Positions 42,462-51,763 of a stretch of DNA of 64,000 bases are shown here, piece by piece. The notes beneath the pieces are model-generated. The model had not been told where the DNA came from and ran no database searches. It worked only from the letters and a program-made list of their open reading frames with translations. The translations under genes were made by a program, and so were the position numbers. The stretch is from Ewingella sp963519305. GTDB taxonomy: Bacteria; Pseudomonadota; Gammaproteobacteria; Enterobacterales; Enterobacteriaceae. How positions within the stretch are numbered: position 1 is the first letter of the stretch; the number at the start of each line of letters is the position of its first letter. The stretch covers positions 186,001 through 250,000 of the forward strand of contig CAUQMS010000005.1 of the NCBI GenBank assembly GCA_963519305.1, given 5' to 3'.

Positions 42462-43193
42462 TTAACCCAGATCGCCGAAACGAACCTGTAAGGCCGTTAT
42501 CGCGGTGAGTGCTGTGGTTTCTGTACGCAGAACACGGGGTCCCAGCAGGATATCAGTAAATCCATAGCCGGAGGTCATTGCAATTTCGTCGGCAGATAAA
42601 CCGCCTTCAGGGCCGATGAGCAGGCGAACGTGGTTCACCGGCAGCGGCAGGGTATTAATGCTGTGGCTGGCGCGCGGATGCAGGTTCAGCTTCAGGCTAT
42701 CATCCTGCTCGGCGCACCAGGCTTCGAGCTGCATCGCGGTGCGGATTTCCGGAATACGGTTACGGCCACACTGTTCGCAGGCGGCAATGGCAATTTTCTG
42801 CCACTGCTGCAATTTCTTCTCCAGACGTTCGCCGTCAAGCTTGACGCCGCAACGCTCTGAAAACAAAGGCGTGATGGTATTCGCGCCCAGCTCGATAGAT
42901 TTCTGAATCGTGAATTCCATCTTCTCGCCGCGTGAAATCACCTGACCCAGATGCAGATTCAGCGGGGATTCGTTGTCGGTCAATACGCCTTCACTCAGGC
43001 TGACGCGCACACTTTTCTTATCAACCTGCGTAATGCTGGCTTCGAAGACCTGATTACTGCCGTCAAATAACTGAATCATCTGGCCAGGCTGCATCCGCAG
43101 AACGCGTCCGACGTGGTTGGCGGCATCTTCGCTGAGCACAATGTTGCTCTGGGCGGTCAGGGGTTCCGGATGATAAATGCGGGGTATGCGCAT
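42462..43193 (-). CDS. rsmE: 16S rRNA (uracil-1498-N3)-methyltransferase
   Basis: 243 residues. An N-terminal PUA-like domain is followed by the SPOUT knot domain with LLIGPEGGLSADEI and LGPRVLRTETTALTAI, the trefoil-knot signature. It methylates U1498 of 16S rRNA. Confidence 0.96.
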   Translation of the reverse strand: MRIPRIYHPEPLTAQSNIVLSEDAANHVGRVLRMQPGQMIQLFDGSNQVFEASITQVDKKSVRVSLSEGVLTDNESPLNLHLGQVISRGEKMEFTIQKSIELGANTITPLFSERCGVKLDGERLEKKLQQWQKIAIAACEQCGRNRIPEIRTAMQLEAWCAEQDDSLKLNLHPRASHSINTLPLPVNHVRLLIGPEGGLSADEIAMTSGYGFTDILLGPRVLRTETTALTAITALQVRFGDLG

Positions 43194-43280
43194 GTGAGGC
43201 TGCTGTCCTTAAAGTGTTGAAGTGGGCTATTTTGGCAAGTGTTGCCAGCCCTGTCGCTGACTATTGTGCTCTATAGTAGG

Positions 43281-43994
43281 TTAGCTTTTTCGTTTCGCAC
43301 AAGCCTGCAAAACGTAAGGGTTGTGATTTCCCTGTACGTTGGCGATGCGGTTGTCGCGCTCACATTCCCAACCTGTCACCGGATACTGGCGGTCCCACGC
43401 GGTGAAAAGCTGTGTCTGCTGGCGGGATAAATTCAGCTGATAGCGGTCACGCATATAGAAATAGGTGCGGGCAATTGCACCGCGTGCACGGGCCGGTGGC
43501 TCGGCGGATTTGGCTTTAAAATCGACTTTCATCTCGCAGAGTCCGTACTGGCCTTCGCCGCCATTCCACTGGCTGTACATGAAGTTATTGCGGTCACCAT
43601 TCACCTCGCCAATCGCTGGCTGAAGATTATGCAGGTCGGTTTCCAACTGACGATAATCGGCGTTTTTCGCACAATTTTTTCGCCCGCCATCCTGCCAGCA
43701 CTGCATCTGGTGGCCAAACTGCCATGCGGGAACCACATGTTCCCATTCGATCCGGCTGGCGCGCTGTTCGCTTTTACGCACCGCGTAGCCACAGGACTTC
43801 AAATCCGGCGTGCCTTTTTTACCCTGCCAGCGGATGTCGCAACCGCAGTAAAACGTCTGTGCACCCTGATTGATTTTGACGGCGGCAGCTTTGGCCTGAC
43901 TGAAATTATTGATGTCTTTGCCGGACTGGCTGAATGCGCTGACCGGGGCGAGCGCCGCGATAAACAGAAAGGCTGAAAGCGTTTTACGAAACAT
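43281..43994 (-). CDS. endA: Periplasmic DNA endonuclease I
   Basis: 237 residues from ATG 43994, with a signal peptide (MFRKTLSAFLFIAALAPVSA). The beta-beta-alpha-metal nuclease motif lies in IEWEHVVPAWQFG and later LHNLQPAIGEVNGDRNN. Many cysteines suggest periplasmic disulfides. It degrades double-stranded DNA non-specifically. Confidence 0.95.
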   Translation of the reverse strand: MFRKTLSAFLFIAALAPVSAFSQSGKDINNFSQAKAAAVKINQGAQTFYCGCDIRWQGKKGTPDLKSCGYAVRKSEQRASRIEWEHVVPAWQFGHQMQCWQDGGRKNCAKNADYRQLETDLHNLQPAIGEVNGDRNNFMYSQWNGGEGQYGLCEMKVDFKAKSAEPPARARGAIARTYFYMRDRYQLNLSRQQTQLFTAWDRQYPVTGWECERDNRIANVQGNHNPYVLQACAKRKS

Positions 43995-44086
43995 GTTTCT
44001 GAATGACCTGATGTGAAAGGTCGGAAGGGTAACGGATGCGACGCGGTGTGACAATGAGACATTGCTGCTATTTAGTGATTGAAAAA

Positions 44087-44608
44087 TCAGCAGTTAGTGG
44101 TGCCTTTGACATTGAAACGTAACAACTCACCGCAATGGCGGCAGCGATATTCAGCCTCTTTTCGCATCACACGGTTGTGACGGCGCACGGTGAGCTGATG
44201 GTCCTGACAGGCGCACAAATAGGGATAGGTTTTGCTTTGCACTGAGGCGGTTTCGAATTTGTGGGTGCGGCTGGCACTGACACCCAACACATGTTCCATC
44301 ACCCAGCGCCACTCTTTGCCATGCGGTGCGGCGTTACGGCCAAAACGGCGGTAGACCAGCAGATGCGCCAGTTCGTGCGGGACAACTTCATCGACAAAAG
44401 AGTGCTGGTTTTCGACTAACAAGACGGGGTTGAGCCGGATTTGCCAGTGTTGCAGGTAGGCGCTGCCCGCGCTGGTGCCGCGTTGCTGATAGCTGATTTC
44501 CGGTTCGGGATAATCCGTACCGAAATGCGCATTGGCCAGCTGGAGTTTTTCCCGCAGACAGCGCATGACGGCTTGTTGCAGGGCGATGGGGAGTCGGGGG
44601 TTTTTCAT
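44087..44608 (-). CDS. sprT: SprT family zinc metalloprotease-like protein
   Basis: 173 residues from ATG 44608 (MKNPRLPIALQQAVMRCLR). The HELAH zinc motif is in EVVPHELAHLLVY, a second ligand in PHGKEW, and two CxxC-type pairs, CAC and CRHCG, near the end could hold another zinc. It resembles the protease domain of eukaryotic Spartan; the bacterial role is unclear. Confidence 0.93.
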   Translation of the reverse strand: MKNPRLPIALQQAVMRCLREKLQLANAHFGTDYPEPEISYQQRGTSAGSAYLQHWQIRLNPVLLVENQHSFVDEVVPHELAHLLVYRRFGRNAAPHGKEWRWVMEHVLGVSASRTHKFETASVQSKTYPYLCACQDHQLTVRRHNRVMRKEAEYRCRHCGELLRFNVKGTTNC

Positions 44609-44695
44609 CAGGCGAAGAATAAATCGGGGCGGGGGGAGATGCAATAACTGGGGACGTTTTATCGCCCCCAGTGGGTACTGACAAACTGGCTAAAT

Positions 44696-46090
44696 TTACT
44701 TACCGATATCGCGCAGCGGCTCACCTTTCATCAGGTTGCGTTCGATGTGTTCCAGAGAAACGTTTTTCGTTTCAGGGATCAACGCAATGGTGATGAAGAT
44801 GAATACCACGTTCAGTGCGGCGTAGACCCAGAAGGTGTTGGCGTTGCCGAGGGTGTCGAGCATGGTCAGGAAGGTTGCACCGACAATCATGTTGGCGATC
44901 CAGTTAGTGGCTGTCGAGACGGTGATACCAAAGTCACGGCCGCGCAGTGGCTGAATTTCAGAACACAGCACCCAAATTAGCGGACCGGCGCTCATGGCAA
45001 AACCAACGATGAACATCAGCAGCATGGCGATGGAGAAGTACTTCGCCGCGTCAGATTCCACACCGATGTGCAGCATGGTTCCCAGCACACCCATACCGAC
45101 CGCCATAACCAGGAAGCCCAGTTTCAGCGTAGGTTTACGGCCCCAACGGTCAACCAGACCGATGGCAATGAAGGTCGCCAGTACGTTAACGACACCGACG
45201 ATCACCGTGCCCCACATCTGCTGAGAAGTGCTGGCAAACCCGGCGATACCGAAGATTTTTGGCGCGTAATACATGATGACGTTCATACCGGTGAACTGCT
45301 GCATCACCTGTAACAGGATGCCGAGGTACACCGCACGGCGGAAGTTTTTGTTGCTGGTAAACAGACCCCAGCCACTCTGTTTAATCTTCAGGCTTTCGCG
45401 GATTTCATCCAGCTCGCTTTTTGCCTGCGCAGTGGAATCACGCAGTTTTTCCAGCACGCGGCGGGCTTTATCATCGTTGCCCCGTGCAGCCAGCCAGCGC
45501 GGGCTATCAGGTAGGAAGAACACGCCAATCAGCAGCAGCAGTGCAGGCAGGGTGATCACGCCCAGCATCCAGCGCCATGCACCGGTGTAACTGAAACCGG
45601 TATCCGATAAATAGGCAGCCAGAATACCGATAGTGATCATCAGCTGGTACATGGAGATCATGCTGCCGCGGATTTTCTCCGGCGCGATTTCCGACAGATA
45701 AACTGGCGCGGTATAAGACGCGATACCGACAGCCAGACCCAATAATACGCGGGCGACAATCAGCACTTCGGTGTTAGGGGCGAAGGCTGAACAGAGTGAG
45801 CCCACCACAAACAGCACCGCGCCAATCATCAGGCTGTATTTTCGGCCGAGACGGAAGTTGAGCCAGCCACTGCCGATAGCACCGACGGCGGCACCAAACA
45901 TCATCGAGCTGACCACCCACTCCTGCTGATGGCTGGTTATCTGGAATTCATGACTGATGAAAGGAAGGGCACCAGCAATAACACCGATATCTAGACCGAA
46001 CAGCAGGCCTGCCAGTGCGGCGAGAAAACAGACAAAGAAAGTGACGCTTTTATTCGAGCGTTTCTTTTTGCCATACGTTGAGTTACTCAT
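44696..46090 (-). CDS. galP: Galactose/glucose:H+ symporter
   Basis: 464 residues from ATG 46090, preceded by GGAGGCAGG; the seven extra codons to 46111 are not needed. 12 helices of the sugar-porter MFS family. Signatures are NFRLGRKYSLMIG after helix 2, RVLLGLAVGIASYTAPVYLSE in pieces, PESPRWL as PDSPRWLAARG, and DRWGRKPTLKLG between helices 8 and 9, then PETK near the end. Neighbours metK and sprT agree with galP of E. coli. Confidence 0.94.
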   Translation of the reverse strand: MSNSTYGKKKRSNKSVTFFVCFLAALAGLLFGLDIGVIAGALPFISHEFQITSHQQEWVVSSMMFGAAVGAIGSGWLNFRLGRKYSLMIGAVLFVVGSLCSAFAPNTEVLIVARVLLGLAVGIASYTAPVYLSEIAPEKIRGSMISMYQLMITIGILAAYLSDTGFSYTGAWRWMLGVITLPALLLLIGVFFLPDSPRWLAARGNDDKARRVLEKLRDSTAQAKSELDEIRESLKIKQSGWGLFTSNKNFRRAVYLGILLQVMQQFTGMNVIMYYAPKIFGIAGFASTSQQMWGTVIVGVVNVLATFIAIGLVDRWGRKPTLKLGFLVMAVGMGVLGTMLHIGVESDAAKYFSIAMLLMFIVGFAMSAGPLIWVLCSEIQPLRGRDFGITVSTATNWIANMIVGATFLTMLDTLGNANTFWVYAALNVVFIFITIALIPETKNVSLEHIERNLMKGEPLRDIGK

Positions 46091-46154
46091 CCTGCCTCCA
46101 AAAGATAGCATTAATGCTTAGCTTGTTATGTTATTTGCCCTTGCCCTGTCTGAA

Positions 46155-46170
46155 AGTGCGCCAGATCACA
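46155..46170 (-). promoter_or_regulatory. Candidate CRP site before galP
   Basis: On the minus strand TGTGA-N6-GCACT: one perfect and one partial half-site, beside a Gal operator. E. coli galP is activated by cAMP-CRP. Confidence 0.4.
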
Positions 46171-46173
46171 GAG

Positions 46174-46189
46174 TTGTAATCGCTTACAC
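46174..46189. promoter_or_regulatory. GalR/GalS-type operator 1 before galP
   Basis: TTGTAATCGCTTACAC agrees with the Gal operator consensus GTGKAANCGNTTNCAC at every fixed position except the first. It lies 84 bases upstream of the galP start. Confidence 0.7.
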
Positions 46190-46356
46190 TTATTGATTCA
46201 ACGGCGGGTCAGCGGTGAGAAGCTTTTACGAGGTGAAGCGTCGGGGAATGGGATTACCGGTCAGAGTAATACTGATTTTTTGACTTATATCAATCAAATA
46301 TTGAGTTATTCCATGGAAACATTGCTTTAATCTATTCATTGTTAAGGAATTATTAT

Positions 46357-46372
46357 TTGTAACCGCTTTCAC
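46357..46372. promoter_or_regulatory. GalR/GalS-type operator 2 before galP
   Basis: TTGTAACCGCTTTCAC, again one mismatch to the consensus, 183 bases from operator 1. Paired operators suit repression by DNA looping. Confidence 0.65.
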
Positions 46373-46417
46373 TTATTCTCGTCACCTGTCTAAGTATAGT
46401 TGTTAAAACGCAGGCAA

Positions 46418-46452
46418 TAAAAAACCCCGCCAAAATGGCAGGGTTCTTTTAA
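46418..46452 (-). terminator. Terminator of metK
   Basis: On the minus strand AACCCTGCC-ATTTT-GGCGGGGTT followed by TTTTATT, 20 bases after the metK stop. Confidence 0.88.
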
Positions 46453-46470
46453 ACACTGACTGCGCTGAAA

Positions 46471-47622
46471 TTACAGGCCTGCAGCGTCACGCAGCTGTTC
46501 GGCACGGTCGGTTTTTTCCCAAGGGAAATGTTCACGACCAAAGTGACCGTAAGCAGCGGTTTCTTTGTAGATTGGATGCAGTAAATCCATCATCTGAATC
46601 AGACCGTAAGGACGCAGATCGAAGAACTCGCGTACCAGCAGGGTCAGTTGCTCGTTGGAGATTTTACCGGTACCGAAGGTTTCCACCATGATAGAGGTCG
46701 GTTCTGCCACACCGATAGCGTAAGAGACCTGGATCTCACAACGGTCAGCCAGGCCGGCTGCCACGATGTTTTTCGCCACGTAACGCGCCGCGTAGGCCGC
46801 AGAGCGGTCAACTTTAGACGGATCTTTACCGGAGAACGCGCCGCCACCGTGACGGGCCATGCCGCCGTAGGTATCGACGATGATTTTACGGCCGGTCAGA
46901 CCACAGTCGCCCATTGGTCCGCCGATAACAAAACGGCCAGTCGGGTTGATGTGGTATTTGGTCCCGGCGTTCAGCCATTCTGCTGGCAATACAGGTTTGA
47001 TGATCTCTTCCATCACCGCTTCCTGCAAATCTTTCAGCGCAATGTCTTCTGAGTGCTGAGTCGACAGTACCACGGCGTCGATACCGACGATTTTGCCTTC
47101 GTCATACTGGAAGGTGACCTGGCTTTTCGCATCAGGACGCAACCATGGCAGGGTGCCCGCTTTACGGACTTCGGCCTGACGCTGCACCAGGCGGTGTGCG
47201 TAAGTGATGGGTGCTGGCATCAGAACGTCGGTTTCGTTGGTGGCATAACCAAACATCAGACCCTGGTCGCCCGCGCCTTGTTCCAGCGGGTCAGAGCGGT
47301 CAACGCCCTGATTGATGTCAGGAGACTGCTTACCAATGGCGCTCAGTACGGCGCAGGAATTGGCATCGAAGCCCATCTGAGAATTAACGTAGCCAATCTC
47401 ACGGATGGTCTGACGGGTGATTTCTTCTACGTCGACCCAGGCGCTGGTGGTGATTTCACCCCCGACGAGGACCATGCCGGTTTTAACATAAGTTTCACAT
47501 GCAACACGTGCTTTCGGGTCTTGTTCTAAAATTGCGTCCAGGACGGCATCGGAAATCTGGTCAGCAATTTTATCTGGATGTCCTTCTGAAACAGATTCGG
47601 ACGTGAAGAGGTGTTTAGCCAT
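46471..47622 (-). CDS. metK: S-adenosylmethionine synthase
   Basis: 383 residues from ATG 47622 (MAKHLFTSESVSEGHPDKIA); six earlier codons in frame are not needed. Signatures are SEGHPDKIADQISD, GAGDQGLMFGYA and GGGAFSGKDPSKVDRS. It makes SAM from methionine and ATP, also the propylamine donor precursor for spermidine, so it serves the polyamine genes nearby. MetJ-like boxes lie upstream at 47773-47796. Confidence 0.97.
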   Translation of the reverse strand: MAKHLFTSESVSEGHPDKIADQISDAVLDAILEQDPKARVACETYVKTGMVLVGGEITTSAWVDVEEITRQTIREIGYVNSQMGFDANSCAVLSAIGKQSPDINQGVDRSDPLEQGAGDQGLMFGYATNETDVLMPAPITYAHRLVQRQAEVRKAGTLPWLRPDAKSQVTFQYDEGKIVGIDAVVLSTQHSEDIALKDLQEAVMEEIIKPVLPAEWLNAGTKYHINPTGRFVIGGPMGDCGLTGRKIIVDTYGGMARHGGGAFSGKDPSKVDRSAAYAARYVAKNIVAAGLADRCEIQVSYAIGVAEPTSIMVETFGTGKISNEQLTLLVREFFDLRPYGLIQMMDLLHPIYKETAAYGHFGREHFPWEKTDRAEQLRDAAGL

Positions 47623-48497
47623 TATGTTCTCTACCTTCATACAACGGGTTAGATATCACTGCATAGCACTGGGGAGGCTGGCAGATGAAGAGCGGAGCTC
47701 GCCATTGTCGCAATGCATCCTGCATGTCCCCATAAGGCAAAGCCTTGAAGCAGTTTGACAGTTAATCCACATAGACGGATTAACATCTGGACGGCTATTT
47801 TAGGATAGCAGACGTGGCGAAAGCCAGTCATTTTTGTGATGAACATGGCGTTATTGTGCGGCTTTACAGTGATATTCACGCATGGAAACAATCTGCGGCG
47901 CATTTTCATTTTGCAATTACAGCGGGTTGCCGGTATAAACGCCGCGCGCTCTGTTATTTCATTCTGCGGCGTATTCCAGTGATTACTGTTCTCTCAGCTC
48001 GAATGCCCGCGGGTGATGCGTGGCACGTGTGGAGGTGGTTAGGTTAATGACCCACTTTTTACCGCTTGTTACATTTCAACAGCCACCCCGGCAGACATTG
48101 TTTATCGATGCTGCACGCCTTTCTGAAAAATTTCTGTCATCAATCCGATGTTATAAACAGCAGGTCTGTCGAACGGCCCTGTTTATGCTGTCTGGCTATA
48201 GACAGCTCAGTCAGAGACATCTGAGCGCTACTCAGCCACATCGGGCCGGTTAACAGCCGCTTTCCCCGTAAAACTGATGTAGCCTGCAACCTTAGGGGCG
48301 TTATTCCTATTGGTTTCTCCTGACCCGTTCCCCGGAGTCTAATGATGAATTCTATAATCATATGAGTGGAAAACAGTTTGCGAACCATGGCGCACAGGGT
48401 TTTATCCTGTCTGAAAGCCTGCCGTTCGGGTTGTTTTCACCTGTTGTAACTGCGATAGAGGCTGGCCATGTTGTCAGTGTAGAAAGAGGATTTACCT
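47623..48497. other. Intergenic region between divergent metK and speA
   Basis: 875 bases without a supported gene. The left part holds the metK leader and MetJ-like boxes; the right part should hold the speA promoter, with a TATAAT at 48353-48358 but no convincing -35. Frames at 47814-48047 and 48020-48253 look random in composition. A 20-codon frame at 48387-48449 (MAHRVLSCLKACRSGCFHLL) is noted as a weak leader candidate. E. coli has small genes yqgB and yqgD here; neither is recognised. Confidence 0.5.
47773..47796. promoter_or_regulatory. Candidate MetJ boxes before metK
   Basis: Three adjoining 8-mers, AGACGGAT, TAACATCT and GGACGGCT, match AGACGTCT in 6, 5 and 6 of 8 positions. MetJ represses metK in E. 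coli by binding such tandem boxes. Confidence 0.5.
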
Positions 48498-50480
48498 ATG
48501 TCTGATGACATCCATTCCCACCGTCCGTCACATGCGGGCGATTCTGTTTCTTTGCGCTCCATGCAGGAGGTTGCCGTGAACGATCGTGATGCCAGCAAAA
48601 TGCTGCGTACTTACAACGTTGCCTATTGGGGTAACAATTATTATGACGTCAACGAACTGGGCCACATCAGCGTTTGCCCGGATCCTGACGTCCCCTCGGC
48701 CCGTGTGGATCTGGCGCAACTGGTGAAAGACATGCGCGAGCAGGACGGTCAGCGTCTGCCGGCACTGTTCTGTTTCCCACAAATTTTGCAGCACCGTCTA
48801 CGTTCGATTAACGCCGCCTTTAAGCGTGCGCGTGATTCGTTCGGTTATGAAGGCGACTACTTCCTGGTCTATCCGATTAAGGTCAACCAGCACCGCCGCG
48901 TAATTGAATCGCTGGTCGAATCTGGCGAACCGCTGGGTCTGGAAGCCGGTTCAAAAGCAGAACTGATGGCGGTACTGGCACATGCCGGTATGACCCGCTC
49001 GGTGATCGTCTGTAACGGCTATAAAGACCGTGAATACATCCGTCTGGCACTGATCGGTGAGAAGCTTGGTCACAAGGTTTATCTGGTTATCGAGAAGATG
49101 ACGGAGATTAAACTGGTGCTGGAAGAGGCCGAACGCCTGAATGTTACCCCGCGTCTGGGCGTGCGTGCACGTCTGTCATCTCAGGGCTCAGGCAAGTGGC
49201 AGTCAAGCGGTGGCGAAAAATCCAAGTTTGGTCTGGCGGCCTCGCAGGTTCTGCAACTGGTGGAAATGCTGCGCGAAGCCAACCGTCTGGAAAGCTTGCA
49301 ACTGCTGCATTTCCATCTCGGTTCCCAGCTCTCCAACATCCGTGATATCTCAACCGGCGTGCGTGAATCTGCGCGTTTCTACGTTGAGCTGCACAAGCTG
49401 GGCGTCAATATTCAGTGCTTCGACGTCGGCGGCGGTTTAGGTGTGGATTATGAAGGCACTCGTTCGCAGTCTGACTGCTCGGTCAACTATGGCCTTAACG
49501 AATACGCCAACAATGTGATCTGGGGGATCGGCGATGCCTGTAATGAGCACGGCCTGCCGCATCCGACGGTGATCACCGAGTCCGGCCGCGCCGTGACTGC
49601 GCACCACACCGTGCTGGTGTCTAACATCATCGGCGTTGAACGTAACGAATTCCGTGACCCTATCGCGCCGGAAGACGATGCACCGCGCGCGCTTGGCAGC
49701 ATGTGGGACACCTGGAATGAGATGCATGACCCGCAAAGCCGTCGTTCACTGCGCGAATGGCTGCACGACAGCCAGATGGATCTGCACGACGTTCACAGCC
49801 AGTATGCGCACGGTATTCTGGATCTGACTCAGCGCGCTTGGGCGGAAGATATTTACCTGAACATCTGCAATATGATTCAGGGTCAGCTGGATCCAAGCAA
49901 CCGCGCGCACCGTCCGATCATCGACGAATTGCAGGAGCGCATGGCGGACAAACTGTACGTCAACTTCTCGCTGTTCCAGTCAATGCCGGATGCATGGGGT
50001 ATCGATCAGCTGTTCCCGGTTCTGCCGCTGGAAGGGCTGGATAAACCGCCGGTTGGCCGCGCTGTATTGCTGGACATTACCTGCGACTCCGACGGCACTA
50101 TCGATCACTACATCGACGGTGACGGCGTGGCAACGACGATGCCAATGCCTCCATATGATCCGGAAGATCCGCCAGTGCTGGGCTTCTTCATGGTAGGTGC
50201 GTATCAGGAAATTCTCGGTAACATGCACAACCTGTTTGGCGATACCGCCGCGGTTGATGTGTTCGTCTTCCCTGATGGCAGCATCGAAGTGCAGCAATCC
50301 GACGAAGGCGACACCGTCGCCGATATGCTGGAGTACGTGCAGTTGGATCCGAATGTTCTGCTGGCCCGTTTCCGCGATCAGGTAAAAGAAACCGATCTGG
50401 ATGCAGATCTGCAGGCGCAGTTCGTCGAAGAGTTTGAGTCCGGACTGTACGGTTACACGTATCTGGAAGAAGACGAGTAA
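48498..50480 (+). CDS. speA: Biosynthetic arginine decarboxylase
   Basis: 660 residues, about E. coli length (658). The N-terminal sequence MSDDIHSH and SLRSMQEVA match the family. The alanine-racemase-like PLP barrel has the cofactor lysine in YPIKVNQHRR, and GKWQSSGGEKSKFGL and FDVGGGLGVDYEGT. The cysteine-containing C-terminal motif is LLDITCDSDGTIDHY. It turns arginine into agmatine, first of the two-step route to putrescine with SpeB. The ribosome site is AGAAAGAGG. Confidence 0.97.
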   Translation: MSDDIHSHRPSHAGDSVSLRSMQEVAVNDRDASKMLRTYNVAYWGNNYYDVNELGHISVCPDPDVPSARVDLAQLVKDMREQDGQRLPALFCFPQILQHRLRSINAAFKRARDSFGYEGDYFLVYPIKVNQHRRVIESLVESGEPLGLEAGSKAELMAVLAHAGMTRSVIVCNGYKDREYIRLALIGEKLGHKVYLVIEKMTEIKLVLEEAERLNVTPRLGVRARLSSQGSGKWQSSGGEKSKFGLAASQVLQLVEMLREANRLESLQLLHFHLGSQLSNIRDISTGVRESARFYVELHKLGVNIQCFDVGGGLGVDYEGTRSQSDCSVNYGLNEYANNVIWGIGDACNEHGLPHPTVITESGRAVTAHHTVLVSNIIGVERNEFRDPIAPEDDAPRALGSMWDTWNEMHDPQSRRSLREWLHDSQMDLHDVHSQYAHGILDLTQRAWAEDIYLNICNMIQGQLDPSNRAHRPIIDELQERMADKLYVNFSLFQSMPDAWGIDQLFPVLPLEGLDKPPVGRAVLLDITCDSDGTIDHYIDGDGVATTMPMPPYDPEDPPVLGFFMVGAYQEILGNMHNLFGDTAAVDVFVFPDGSIEVQQSDEGDTVADMLEYVQLDPNVLLARFRDQVKETDLDADLQAQFVEEFESGLYGYTYLEEDE

Positions 50481-50523
50481 GCTGATCGCCGATTTATTTA
50501 TAAAGTGTTTATCTATCAATATC

Positions 50524-50547
50524 ATTGCGGCGTAGAAACGCCGCAAT
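50524..50547. other. Hairpin between speA and speB
   Basis: A perfect 10-bp stem, ATTGCGGCGT-AGAA-ACGCCGCAAT, 22 bases before the speB start. There is no T-run, so it is probably an mRNA-stabilising or attenuating hairpin rather than a full terminator. Confidence 0.6.
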
Positions 50548-50569
50548 ATACTTTTCGAAGAGGTCTTTT

Positions 50570-51505
50570 ATGAGCAAATTAGTGAGCACTTTAGGCAATG
50601 AGCCTGATAACTCTCTGGTTTCTAACGCATTTGGTTTTCTGCGTTTCCCGCTGAACTTCCAGCCATATGACTCAGATGCTGACTGGGTGATCACCGGTAT
50701 TCCTTTCGATATGGCAACGTCTGGCCGTTCAGGCGCACGCCTCGGTCCTGCTGCTATCCGTCAGGTGTCTGTGAATCTGGCGTGGGAAGGTCAGCGCTGG
50801 CCGTGGGATTTCGACCTGCGTGACCGCCTGAAAGTGATCGACTGCGGCGACGTCGTCTTCAACTTTGGTGATGCGCAGGATCTGACAGACAAACTGCAGC
50901 AGCATGCTGAGAAAGTGCTGGCGTCCGGTAAGCGTATGCTCTCTTTCGGCGGCGATCACTTTGTGACGTTGCCCCTGCTGCGCGCCCATGCCAAACACTT
51001 CGGTAAGATGGCGCTGGTGCATTTCGATGCGCACACCGACACCTATTCCAACGGCAGCAAATTCGACCACGGCACCATGTTCTTCCATGCGCCGAACGAA
51101 GGCCTGATCGATCCGAACCACTCCGTGCAGATTGGTATCCGTACCGAATTCGACAAAAATCTGGGCTTCACCGTTCTGGATGCCGCGCAGGTTAATGACC
51201 GCACCGTGGATGACATTCTGGCGCAGGTTAAACAGATAGTCGGCGATCTGCCGGTTTATCTGAGCTTCGATATCGACTGTCTGGATCCGGCCCATGCACC
51301 GGGTACCGGCACACCTGTGATTGGTGGTCTGACGTCAGATCGCGCCCTTAAACTGGTGCGCGGCCTGAAAGATCTGGATCTGGATATTGTCGGCATGGAC
51401 ATCGTTGAGATTGCGCCGGCTTACGACCAGTCAGAAATCACCGCACTGGCGGCGGCCACGCTGGCGCTGGAAATGCTGCACGTCCAGGCTTACAAAAAAG
51501 GCTGA
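50570..51505 (+). CDS. speB: Agmatinase
   Basis: 311 residues from ATG 50570 (GAAGAGG before it); 15 upstream codons run through the intergenic hairpin and are rejected. The ureohydrolase fold has the manganese ligands in SFGGDHF, HFDAHTDTY and SFDIDCLDPAHAPGTGTP. It converts agmatine to putrescine and urea. With speA it forms a complete pathway beside the direct ornithine route (speC). Confidence 0.97.
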   Translation: MSKLVSTLGNEPDNSLVSNAFGFLRFPLNFQPYDSDADWVITGIPFDMATSGRSGARLGPAAIRQVSVNLAWEGQRWPWDFDLRDRLKVIDCGDVVFNFGDAQDLTDKLQQHAEKVLASGKRMLSFGGDHFVTLPLLRAHAKHFGKMALVHFDAHTDTYSNGSKFDHGTMFFHAPNEGLIDPNHSVQIGIRTEFDKNLGFTVLDAAQVNDRTVDDILAQVKQIVGDLPVYLSFDIDCLDPAHAPGTGTPVIGGLTSDRALKLVRGLKDLDLDIVGMDIVEIAPAYDQSEITALAAATLALEMLHVQAYKKG

Positions 51506-51531
51506 TTGTCGCGCCGATGATTATTATGTAA

Positions 51532-51560
51532 AAAAAGGCACTTTATCGTGCCTTTTTTCT
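51532..51560 (+). terminator. Terminator of speA-speB
   Basis: AAAAAAAGGCAC-TTTATC-GTGCCTTTTTT, with a T-run, about 25 bases after the speB stop. Confidence 0.88.
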
Positions 51561-51589
51561 TTTAATTGTAAATCTATTTACAATTAAAA
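51560..51589. promoter_or_regulatory. Perfect 30-bp palindrome before the outer-membrane efflux gene
   Basis: TTTTAATTGTAAAT-CT-ATTTACAATTAAAA, 14-bp arms without a mismatch. The core TTGTAAAT-ATTTACAA is like TetR-family operators. It lies 174 bases before the start of the next gene and after the speB terminator. Confidence 0.6.
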
Positions 51590-51763
51590 ATGAAAACTCT
51601 CCTCAGGACAGATTTAAAAGAGACATCCGTAATAATTCCTTGCAAATAACAGACGGTAGCACTGTTTCATAATTCCTTTCAGCCATTCATCATTTATTCT
51701 GCGCGCCTCGCGTAATTCCCGTTCTTCACAGCTTGCTGGATATTTGTTGGGTGAATAATTAAA

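Noticed and set aside
47814..48253. Two plus-strand frames (77 codons each) between metK and speA
   Set aside because: They start with GTG or lie out of any ribosome-site context, are rich in Trp, His, Cys and Arg, and are not similar to what I remember of yqgB or yqgD.
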